Below, piece by piece: positions 55,262 to 64,000 of a stretch of 64,000 nt of DNA. The position numbers and the translations under genes were made by a program. The first letter of the stretch is position 1, and each line of letters opens with the position of its first letter. A model generated the notes under the pieces. The model saw only the letters and a list, made by a program, of their open reading frames with translations, did not search any database and had not been told where the DNA came from. This DNA comes from Artemisia argyi (taxonomy: Eukaryota > Streptophyta > Magnoliopsida > Asterales > Asteraceae): positions 113,717,361-113,781,360 of the forward strand of contig CM060703.1 in assembly GCA_030686995.1 (NCBI GenBank), read 5' to 3'.

Positions 55262-56507
55262 TAGATTGTCTCCTAGGTTGTTCTTGCTGCCTATAATTTG
55301 AGTAGCCTTTTTTACTGTCTGCAGAGGCTGCTTCTCCTTGGATGAAGGATCTTGTGCGCTTCATTAGTTCATCGAAGGTTTGGGGAACCTTGTCATTTAA
55401 TTTCCTAATGAGTTCTGGGTTATTAATCCCATTCATGAACCCTAAAATTTTTAGGACTTCGGGGCACGCTTTGACGTGTATACATTCATCTTTGAAGTGC
55501 TCCATGTAAGAACTGGTTGATTCCCCTTGGCGCTGTTTTACTCTGGCTAATTCAATAGGGTTTTTAGCGCACTTCTTTCTTTGGGTAAAGTTTAAGCGGA
55601 ATGCTTTTTGCAAGTCTTCAAACCCGTCTATGCTCCTACGTGGAAGCTTGCTAAACCAAGTACGCGCATTCCCCACTAATGTGGAGTTAAACATATGACA
55701 CCACACAGGTTGTGGCCAATTTTCGATAGTAGCAGCGGATTCAAAAATTTTTAGGTGGTCATCAGGATCACCCGTTCCATCATATGTTTTAACATTAGTG
55801 GGCATGCGCCTTTTCTTATGATCGGAGTAATCGTTGATGCGTCGTGTGAATGCATCAACTTTCTGACGACGCCAAGGAAGAGATATGTCTTCGTCCTCTT
55901 CCTCGCGACGTCTTCCTCTGGATTTCCAGTGTCCTGTCTCTTTGTCCTCGTTGTCCAAGGAGTCACTAGAGGAGAGGTTATCCTTTTTGTGGCGCTTGCA
56001 CCGGTTTTCCTCAGAGGAAGAGCTTGAGGGGTTTTCACTTGGGGAAGTTCGCCTTCCCAACCTGTCGTGAATTCTTCTGCTCCCAGACCTTGAGGAGCCT
56101 TCGCTTGGTGAATGTTGATGTCCAAGTCTATCTTGCATCCTTCGACTACCAAGTCTGGAGTGAACATTGGTGCGCCTCTCGCCATCTTCATATTCCTCCG
56201 AGTATTGTGAGTCAGATCTTATACCAAGTCTATCATGGATATTGGTACGTCTTTCATTATTTTCGCGCCCCCCTCTTTGGTAGCTCGGTGGGGATGTTTC
56301 TGGGTTAAAGTTACGCCGGGCTTGTAGGCTTTGGCTTGATCTTCTCCTCGCTTCTTCTTGCATAAGGGCAGCTAGGGTTTCATAATTTTGGGATACAAAA
56401 TTATTTAACGTTAGCTCAGGCGTGTCTACTGCAAGAATTTCTGCCTCAATATTAGGCGCCCTATCTCGGTTAGGTGCGCCCGGTGGCACAGTGTTGTCCA
56501 CTATAGG
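55020..56507 (-). pseudogene. gag: Tat gag, N-terminus cut off by element C
   Basis: Retrotransposon gag domain: GDPDDHLKIFESAATIENW, MFNSTLVGNARTWFSKLP, LQKAFRLNFTQRKK, VKQRQGESTSSYMEHF. The N-terminal half is Arg/Ser/Glu-rich with repeats of RRxxDRLGxR (six or so around 55890-56240), probably nucleic-acid binding. The frame stays open to the junction with element C at 56507, so the true start codon is on the far side of that insertion. Confidence 0.85.
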
Positions 56508-56713
56508 TGATGAGGCGAAAAATGAACCACTTTTAGGGGGTCATTTAAGCCCGGAATTGAATTTATTTGATCAAATATTACCCTAAATCGTTCCTTTTGT
56601 GATTTTAGGTACTTTGGGAGTGAAATCTAGAAAAGGAAGCAATTCGGACGTTTTTGGAGCATAAAAGTGAAGAAAACGCCAAAGACTTAATTTTCCATGC
56701 TGAGAACAGTGTA

Positions 56714-56929
56714 TGACGGCGTCAAGAGGAAATATTTGACGGCGTCAAGAGTAAAGTCCATGACAACCTAGAAGAAACCTGAAGGCGTCATAAGTAGAGC
56801 ATCAAGAGTTAATATGGTGACGGCCTGCATAAGGTGTACACATGACGGCGTGAGACCCAGATCTAGGCAGTCCGAGGAACTATTTGGCGGCGAGATGACG
56901 GCGTCAGACATTTGTTCTTGACGCCGTCA
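56714..56929 (+). promoter_or_regulatory. TGACG-N-CGTCA palindrome array in U3
   Basis: Perfect copies at 56714-56724, 56737-56747, 56896-56906 and 56919-56929, plus about five degenerate ones between. TGACG is the core recognised by plant TGA/bZIP factors (as-1-type elements). The array ends 12 bp before the TATA box. The same arrays are in A and B. Binding is inferred from the motif. Confidence 0.65.
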
Positions 56930-56940
56930 CCTTCTAAAAT

Positions 56941-56950
56941 CTATATATAG
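56941..56950 (+). promoter_or_regulatory. TATA box, element C 5' LTR
   Basis: CTATATATAG, at the same place relative to the palindrome array in A, B and C. Confidence 0.7.
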
Positions 56951-57923
56951 TTTTCTAATTTTCATTCATTAGAGAGGAACAAGTTTGGAGAAACCCTAAG
57001 GCCGAACCTTGTACGTATTTTACAGCTTTTTCAAGGGTTTTCAGCCCTTGAACCCTTACATGTGCTATTGAGATAAGTCTTCTCTTAATTCAATCAATAT
57101 GTCTATGTGTTGGTTGTCTATATCTTGTGCTTGTCTTGATTCCACCATGTTAGGTTAGATCTATCTTGTGTTTGCATAGATCTAATGAAACCTAGATGTT
57201 AATTATGTGTTGATTACTTGTTTATGGTTGTATTGGATGAATGATTTCAATGTTAGGCTTAAGAAAACTGGCAGATCTCCATTGTGTAACATGCTTGAAT
57301 GTCTTAGGAAACATGAACCGATGTGTACTAGGTTTTATTGGTTGTATTTAATGCATGAGTAAATTCTAATGATCCCATGTTAGGAGCTTCTTAGCCGGCT
57401 CGACATAGGAGTGAAGTAGGCACTCATAGGATTGGGGAGTTAAGTACGCCACCCCATGAATGGTATTAAGGAATACAATACGTCATCCACGCAACTATAA
57501 CAAGTAATTAACGTGTAAAAGATATCTAGGGAGTAGTGAAATCTAAGTAAACACATTTCTCCCACTTATTGCTCACAACCTTAGTATAATTTAGTTTAAT
57601 TTCATTTTTAGTATTTTATTTTGATTGCATCTTAGTATTGGGTTAGTTGATTAGCAACTAATTCCGCCCAAATCCTTCAAACCCGAGATTTTTACTTGTT
57701 TTCATAAAATATAAAAAATACAAAAAGAATCATCCCTCATCTCTAGACCTAGTCTTTAGGTTTTCTAATCCTAGCGACACTATTCCTAGCTGAACGATCA
57801 ATCCCCCGGTACTTGTCATTATACTATACTACATCGATCAGGTACACTGCCTGGTGGGGGTTGTAAGCTTCTCGAGATCCCTCGAGAGGTAAAGCCTGGT
57901 GCAATCCCTACGCATCAAGTCTT

Positions 57924-57942
57924 TGGCGCCGCAGCCCGGGGA
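57924..57942 (+). other. Primer binding site, element C
   Basis: TGGCGCCGCAGCCCGGGGA six bases after the LTR end; an Athila-like tRNA-Asp complement with a few mismatches. Confidence 0.7.
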
Positions 57943-58088
57943 ATAGTTATTGTCTAGGTTAGAATCTCTTTTTATTAGGACTACTTGCTAGATTCCTTTC
58001 TAGTAAGATTTATTTTTAATTTTTAGGTTCTCTTTAGTCTATCTTAATTCTTTGTGTTTTTGTTCGTAACTCTTCACCACCCGACATC

Positions 58089-60320
58089 ATGGACGATGGG
58101 AACATCTTTGAACCCGTCATCCCAACATAACGAAACCCACCACTAGAACCTCCCCGAACCTTAGGAGAATATTCCCGACCTAGCCACCATGGCTACCGAA
58201 ACACCATTGAGCTCACCGGAGCCAATGTGACCCCCTTGCGATCCGACACCATCCGGTTGGTGCAAAGCGGATGCGCATTCCATGGACTTCGTTCCGAAGA
58301 TCCAAATCAACATCTCAAGGACTTCCTCAAAATAGTAGATTCCATAGACCTAGATGTTGCAACTAGAGAGACAACCCGATTACGCCTATTCCAATTCTCT
58401 CTACGTGATCAAGCTAGTCAATGGCTTGAACGTTTACCCGCGGGATCCATCACCACATGGGATGGTCTCACCACTCGTTTCCTTGCTCAATTTTTCCCAT
58501 CGGGAAGAACTACTAAGCTTAGAAATGACATCTTGATGTTCCAACAACGTCAAGGTGAAACTCTTTATGAATCATGGACTCGTTTCAAGGACTTACTCCA
58601 AAAAGTCCCTCATCATGGCATAGATCTTTGGCTCCAGGTCCAAATCTTTTATGACCATATTGATCTCTCCACGAGGCGAGCCATTGACCAATCGGCCGGT
58701 GGTAAGCTATGTGATTTAAGTGCGGAACAATCATGGGAACTCATAGAAGATCTTTCTCTCTATGACAACGAAAGTTGGAATGATCCCCGTGATTTGAACA
58801 AAACGGTCAAGGCAATATCTTTGCCTTCGAACAACTCTAGCACTCCCGACCGTAGGATCATGGAACTTGAGGACCAAGTCAAGTTTCTCATGAAATCTTA
58901 CGAAGCTCCTAAGCCTCCAAGCCAAGTGAACAAAATCACTTCTTCATGCGAATTATGTAGTGGTCCCCATGACACTCGTGATTGTGTGGAACTCCCCGGA
59001 ACAGCTTTTGCGGACAACGCATCCTCGCGTACCGACGAAGCGGGAGATAAGTGGTACACTTTCAAACCCAAGCCAAACCCTTACGGTGATTCCTACAACC
59101 CCTCTTGGAAAAATCACCCAAACCTTAGGTGGAAGCAAAATCAAGCCAATTCTTCCAATCCACCTAATCGTTACCAACCAAACGGTCCACCCTCTAACCA
59201 TACTTTCAACAACAATCCTTCTAACAACTATGGTAATACCAACAATCATGAAGGATTGATGTCCAAGTTCATGGCATCTCAAGAAGCTCGCATAGCTAGG
59301 TTTGAAACCGAATTCAACCAACAACAAGCAGAGATGACCAACAAGATAGACAACTTGTTGAAGGCCCTCAACAACCAAGCGTTAGCCACACCTAGGAAGG
59401 ACACTAGGGACACCAACAACGGAATCCAAATTAAGGACCCCTCATCATCCACACATGTCCACTTTGTCAATGTTGTCACCATTAAGCTAATTGATAAGGA
59501 GATAGAAGAAAGTCACAAGGATGAAGTTGGAGTAGAAACCGAGACTAGGAATGAAAGTAGGGAAGTTGAGGTTAATAGGGGAGAGGAATTAGAGGAGGTA
59601 GAGACTATAGAAAAGCACTTTGATAAGTTGCCCACCAAGGAAGAACGGGAATACCATAAGGATTTTTTTGATAGTCCCGAGAGACCATATATCCTTGGCA
59701 CACCCCTTATCAAAATCGGAGACCCCTCTAACATCAACATACCATGCAACATCGGGCATATGCATATATGGAAAGCTTATATCGATCCTACATCTCCTGT
59801 AAACATTATGACTAGGACCTATTACAATTGGGTGATGAAGAAGCAACTTGATTATAGGATGATTCCCAATAAGAATTTGATAAGTAATTTTGTAGGAAGA
59901 GTGAAGGGATTGCATGTGATTATAGGTAATTTCACTTATGAGATCGATTTTATGATAGTAGAAGACACTCGTCCGGTGATAGATGATTGCGTAAGCCAAA
60001 TAATATTCGGAAAACCATTTGTTGAGGCCACTAGGATGAGTTATGATCCGACTTTAGGGATGGTTAGGTTCAAGAAGGAGAATGATGAGATTGCCTACCA
60101 AATGCCCTACAAGATTGAGCAATACCGCCTTCTCTCTAATATTGAAAAAGAACACAAAAAAGCGGATTATTATAGGAATGATGAGGATAGACGTAGAGGA
60201 GTAGAGTATGTGAAGAATAGGATGCTTGGTTTCTACAAAGAATGCTTGCAACTAGGTCCGGAATACAAAACTGGTTTAGAAGACGACCTAGAGAGTGAAA
60301 CCAACGATGAGGTCACGTAG
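58089..60320 (+). CDS. gag-pro: Gag-protease polyprotein with early stop at codon 14
   Basis: ATG 58089 opens a 743-codon frame with one stop (TAA 58128-58130); the rest is open to TAG 60318. It could restart downstream, for instance from a non-ATG codon near 58227, but the first in-frame ATG is unfavourable. Gag: DPNQHLKDFLKIVDS, LRDQASQWLERLPAGS, GRTTKLRNDI, then a coiled segment and a knuckle CELCSGPHDTRDC (CX2CX3HX4C, residue ~287). After an acidic linker comes a protease-like fold (residues ~540-660) where the expected D-S/T-G is D-P-T (YIDPTSPVNIM, Asp ~566), with IIFGKPFVE as the second half. I recall this variant as common in Asteraceae. Activity is doubtful. No pol follows. Confidence 0.8.
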
Positions 60321-60366
60321 TAACCTATGACCTTGAGTCTAGCTACAAGACTCGTAAATAAAGAAA

Positions 60367-60392
60367 AGCGCTTCTTGGGAGGCAACCCATGC
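60367..60392 (+). other. Conserved post-gag hairpin (element C)
   Basis: AAGCGCTT then CTTGGGAGGCAACCCATG, 47 nt after the gag stop. The same in A and B. I recall near-identical blocks (GCGCTT, GGGAGGCAACCC) in Athila elements of other plants, which would make it an ancient RNA feature. Confidence 0.7.
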
Positions 60393-61170
60393 TTTGTGTG
60401 ATTTTTATTTTGTTTGTTTGTTATTTGCTTCCCTATGCATGCTTTATTTTTTATTGTTGGTAGATCATGTTTCTAAACTAAATAGCGGAAATACTTTATT
60501 TTGTTGTTTGGCCTAGTCTTAACTTCATCCAAAGGTATTTTTGCAAAAGATAAGTGTTAGGGGAAACCCCAAATATGTTTTTAAGAAACAAACCGATCAT
60601 GATTCTCCACAATATTAAGTGAACATGTATATTCATACTTGTTAGAGTCAAATGCTTGTATCGAGTCATAATGAAGTTTTGCAGGATTTTCCAGGAATTA
60701 GAACCAAGTTTTTCCAGAAATTTTCCGGAAACTTAACATAAGAATTTCTGCAGGTCACTTCTGACGGCGTCATGAGTTTACTCTTGACGGCGTCACGTGT
60801 AAAAATCTAGAAATTTTACCAGTTTTGTTTTTCTAACGGAGTCTTAAAGTTTTTGTTGAATTATTAAGTTTTATAATCTCCAGGAAATCTGCAAACTTCA
60901 TTCCACAAGCATTATATCTTACTTTGTTTTCTAGGATTTAGTAACTTATGTAGCTTACCGTCGATTTTACGCGAGGTTGCCTTGTCTGTTTTCTCAGGAT
61001 TTACAGGTTATGTATGACAAGAAGATGATTTATATTCTGGAAGGGAAGCTTTGATTTTTCATTTTCTTGGAGGAAGATTTAACCTGGCCACCCTATTATC
61101 CATACCGAGCGAATCAGGGGAGTATTTGATTTCATTCTTTTTACTTAACTCACTTTTACATTCTTTACTT

Positions 61171-61211
61171 GAACATTGGGGACAATGTTCATCTTAAGTG
61201 TAAGGGGAGGG
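61171..61211 (+). other. Internal hairpin plus purine motif module
   Basis: GAACATTG / GGGA / CAATGTTC (61171-61190) followed by CTTAAGTGTAAGGGGAGGG. Structurally the same as the terminal module at 62715-62754, but with a different stem sequence. Confidence 0.7.
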
Positions 61212-62714
61212 TAAAATGATGATACCTTACAGATACACTTTCGCTTGAGTTTGTTTGTTTGATAGTAGATGTGTAATAAAACTATGAGAAATACTTGTTA
61301 CTGCAATTTTAGAGCCAAATTTGAAAAATTTTACAACATTTAGGAGTGAAACTTTAGCCATAGCAAGCGTCTCATGGATAGGAGATTGTATGACTAGCAC
61401 ATAACCGTATCATTCAGAAAAATTTTCCACCCAAATATGTGAGGTTCGCCTTTAGATTTGATAGGAAAAGCATTTACTATTAGTGCTTATGAGTGTACCG
61501 GTAGCATTTAGATTCTAGAACTTGCGTTAGTGATGCATCCCAAGACCGCTAGTGAGACTACATTCGTGTAGTAGGATTTACTACATGATAAGAGGCATTA
61601 GGATCACCCTTGTGTTAAACCCGTATTATAATTACATGACCATTTAAGTCATATTACTTGGCTAGTTAAGTCAACTAATTTTTCCCACACCTTAGCGTTG
61701 TACTCATTTTTAGTACACGAAACCCCTAGTACACCCCTCCGAGCCTATCTTTTCGTTTCTAACTTTAAGCATCTTACTTAAAGGAAGAATTTGTTACACC
61801 CCACTTAAATGTACACCCAAATCACCTTAGCCTTCCGTGTATGCACTCATCTTTAGTGCATTATTGTTATTTGTTAAACCCTAAGTTAATTATCTAATTG
61901 ATTACATGGTTGCTAAGTCGAGTCGTATCCTTGTACATATTGTTTTGGGACGATTGGGACTCATGGGTAAAGTACTTATTTTATGGAGTAATGGGGAAGA
62001 ACATCATATATTACCCCCATATGTACATTAATCTTAAAAGTACACCAAGTGTTTTGATTTTCTTAATTCGAGTCATTAGATTAGTTTATTGTAAAGTATG
62101 TAAAAATTCAAGTGTAAGGGGAATTTTCATCCCCTATGATGTATTATTTTGGTTGGTAGGGTAAGAAAAAAAATAGAAAAAAAAAAAAGAAAAGAGAAAA
62201 AACATACGGACTACCATCCCTTTTCATTCTATGTTCATTTTATGTTTTTTGTTATTTTTGATTTATTAGCTTAAGTCGAGTCTAGTCTTGGCTTAGCAAA
62301 GCCATATTGTACATGTAATTAACCAAGATTGTTAACTCGCCACCAGTAAAGACTGCCTATATCCAACAAAACCGTGTATTTCATATCCCTACACCTAACG
62401 TTACAACCCTTTAAAAGACCTCTTTGATAGTTTATCCTAGGTGCTTACGCCATGTGGTGGAGGTTTGATCCTTTCCCAAGCCTATGGTAATCTATTTTGC
62501 TATGACAGGTAGTGAGAGATATCTTCCGTTTCCATATTGTAATTTATACTTTATTACACCCGAGAGATGTGAGTATCTAAACACTATTTTTGAGGTGCTA
62601 GTATATGGCCTCCGTGCTTGTCTTTGGTCTTTAGTGGAACGATTATTTGTTGTAATTACTTTTATATTAGTTTTAAATGACCCCTAACTTGTATTTTGAC
62701 TAGAATAAAAGCGC

Positions 62715-62754
62715 ATTTGCTTGAGGACAAGCAAATCTCAAGTGTAAGGGTATA
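62715..62754 (+). other. Terminal hairpin plus polypurine tract
   Basis: ATTTGCTTG / AGGA / CAAGCAAAT (62715-62736) followed by CTCAAGTGTAAGGGTATA, which touches the 3' LTR. Expected plus-strand priming site. Confidence 0.75.
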
Positions 62755-64000
62755 TGATGAGGCGAAAAATGAACCACTTTTAGGGGGTCATTTAAGCCCG
62801 GAATTGAATTTATTTGATCAAATATTACCCTAAATCGTTCCTTTTGTTATTTTAGGTACTTTGGGAGTGAAATCTGGAAAAGGAAGCAATTCGGACGTTT
62901 TTGGAGCATAAAAGTGAAGAAAACGCCAAAGACTTAATTTTCCATGCTGAGAACAGTGTATGACGGCATCAAGAGGAAATATTTGACGGCGTCAAGAGTA
63001 AAGTCCATGACGACCCAGAAGAAACCTGAAGGCGTCACAAGTAGAGCGTCAAGAGTTAATATGGTGACGGCCTGCATAAGGTGTACACATGACGGCGTGA
63101 GACCCAGATCTAGGCAGTCCGAGGAACTATTTGGCGGCGAGATGACGGCGTCAGACATTTGTTCTTGACGCCGTCACCTTCTAAAATCTATATATAGTTT
63201 TCTAATTTTCATTCATTAGAGAGGAACAAGTTTTGAGAAACCCTAAGGCCGAACCTTGTACGTATTTTACAGCTTTTTAAAGGGTTTTCAGCCCTTGAAC
63301 CCTTACATGTGCTATTGAGATAAGTCTTCTCTTAATTCAATCAATATGTCTATGTGTTGGTTGTCTATATCTTGTGCTTGTCTTGATTCCACCATGTTAG
63401 GTTAGATCTATCTTGTGTTTGCTTAGATCTAATGAAACCTAGATGTTAATTATGTGTTGATTACTTGTTTATGGTTGTATTGGATGAATGATTTCAATGT
63501 TAGGCTTAAGAAAACTGGCAGATCTCCATTGTGTAACATGCTTGAACGTCTTAGGAAACATGAACCGATGTGTACTAGGTTTTATTGGTTGTATTTAATG
63601 CATGAGTAAATTCTAATGATCCCATGTTAGGAGCTTCTTAGCCGGCTCGACATAGGAGTGAAGTAGGCACTCATAGGATTGGGGAGTTAAGTACGCCACC
63701 CTATGAATGGTATTAAGGAATACAATCCATCATCCACGCAACTATAACAAGTAATTAACGTGTAAAAGATATCTAGGGAGTAGTGAAATCTAAGTAAACA
63801 CATTTCTCCCACTTATTGCTCACAACTTTAGTATAATTTAGTTTAATTTCATTTTTAGTATTTTATTTTGATTGCATCTTAGTATTGGGTTAGTTGATTA
63901 GCAACTAATTCTGCCTAAATCCTTCAAACCCGAGATTTTTACTTGTTTTCATAAACTATAAAAAATACAAAAAGAATCATCCCTCATCTCTAGACCTAGT
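62755..64000 (+). repeat. 3' LTR of element C (truncated by window end)
   Basis: Matches 56508 onward almost base for base, with about fifteen to twenty visible substitutions over 1246 bp. TATA at about 63188-63197. About 165 bp are missing at the window end. Confidence 0.9.

Larger units (their letters stand above)
46665..56507 (-). mobile_element. Tat-lineage Ty3 element with antisense accessory gene
   Basis: Minus-strand element: 3' LTR (46665-47150), polypurine tract, an accessory gene on the opposite strand (47573-50172), then integrase, dual RNase H, RT, protease and gag going right. Two RNase H domains and an antisense accessory ORF between pol and the 3' LTR are characteristic of the Tat branch. 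The gag N-terminus and 5' LTR are beyond element C, which inserted at 56507/56508. CCCAA at 46660-46664 would be the expected target duplication. Confidence 0.85.
56508..57917 (+). repeat. 5' LTR of element C
   Basis: 1410 bp, TGATGAGGCG...GCATCA. Array of TGACGSCGTCA palindromes at 56714-56929, TATA box CTATATATAG at 56941-56950. The rest is the transcribed R-U5 part, with no ORF. Confidence 0.9.
60321..62754 (+). other. 3' non-coding region of element C
   Basis: 2.4 kb without a real ORF. It contains the post-gag hairpin (60367-60392), two TGACGGCGTCA motifs (about 60770-60800), four purine motifs of the AAGTGTAAGGGG type (about 60556, 61195, 62111 and 62740), hairpins at 61171-61190 and 62715-62736, and a poly-A run (62165-62190). 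Colinear with A and B, so conserved as a unit. Confidence 0.75.
56508..64000 (+). mobile_element. Element C: Athila-like gag-protease element, runs off the window
   Basis: 5' LTR (56508-57917), primer binding site, gag-protease ORF, long 3' UTR and the first 1246 bp of the 3' LTR. By eye the LTRs differ at about 1-1.5% of sites. It is the best-preserved of the three family members, but encodes no RT or integrase, so it is non-autonomous. Inserted in the Tat gag; the left flank ATAGG (56503-56507) should recur near 64165. Confidence 0.9.

Noticed and set aside
56508..58088. Solo-LTR interpretation of the left LTR of element C
   Set aside because: A primer binding site, gag-protease ORF, polypurine tract and a second matching LTR follow in the right order.
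1..64000. CRISPR arrays, tRNA or rRNA genes, bacterial-type operons
   Set aside because: No regularly spaced identical repeats with unique spacers, no cloverleaf or rRNA signatures. The primer binding sites resemble tRNA 3' ends only as short complements.

Overview
This window is plant nuclear DNA made almost entirely of nested LTR retrotransposons. I see no host protein-coding gene, rRNA, tRNA or CRISPR array that I can support. The accessory ORFs and the gag-protease variants resemble families I remember from Asteraceae genomes (Tanacetum, Chrysanthemum, lettuce type), so an Asteraceae host is my best guess. This comes from memory of protein families, not from a search.

Layout, left to right. 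(1) 1-3725: AT-rich non-coding DNA with degenerate repeats, an E2F-type palindrome and a TATA-like box. (2) 3726-10066, minus strand: element A, an Athila-like gag-protease element without pol that has lost its 3' LTR. (3) 10067-25807 plus 37409-37468, plus strand: Sirevirus 1, the 3' part of a Copia element (RNase H end, a 1384-codon env-like ORF, multiple polypurine tracts, 3' LTR). Its env-like ORF is split by element B (13898-19742, minus, Athila-like; 5-bp target duplication ACCGC). (4) 25808-37408, plus: Sirevirus 2, structurally complete with two 1096-bp LTRs, gag, pol and two accessory ORFs. It lies inside the 3' LTR of Sirevirus 1 (target duplication TCTTT). (5) 37469-40826, minus: Sirevirus 3, a shredded 5' half into which Sirevirus 1 had inserted. 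(6) 40827-46664: old decayed DNA with a Copia gag remnant, simple repeats and a foldback. (7) 46665-56507, minus: a Tat-lineage Ty3 element (gag, protease, RT, dual RNase H, integrase) carrying an oppositely oriented four-exon accessory gene of the gypsy-type-transposase family. (8) 56508-64000, plus: element C, an Athila-like gag-protease element inserted in the Tat gag. Its 3' LTR runs off the window.

Inferred order of events: Sirevirus 3 is oldest, Sirevirus 1 landed in it, then Sirevirus 2 and element B landed in Sirevirus 1. A deletion removed the 5' half of Sirevirus 1 and the 3' end of element A. Separately, element C landed in the Tat element.

The most interesting layer is non-coding architecture: hairpins directly upstream of polypurine tracts in three lineages (with compensatory changes between two copies in the Athila-like family); a nested CGG palindrome module repeated in Sirevirus 2 in the U3 promoter, in gag and ahead of both accessory ORFs; arrays of the TGACG-N-CGTCA palindrome just upstream of the TATA box in the Athila-like LTRs; strong splice signals placed 6-8 nt before the accessory ORF start in both Sireviruses; and a spliced antisense gene in the Tat element.
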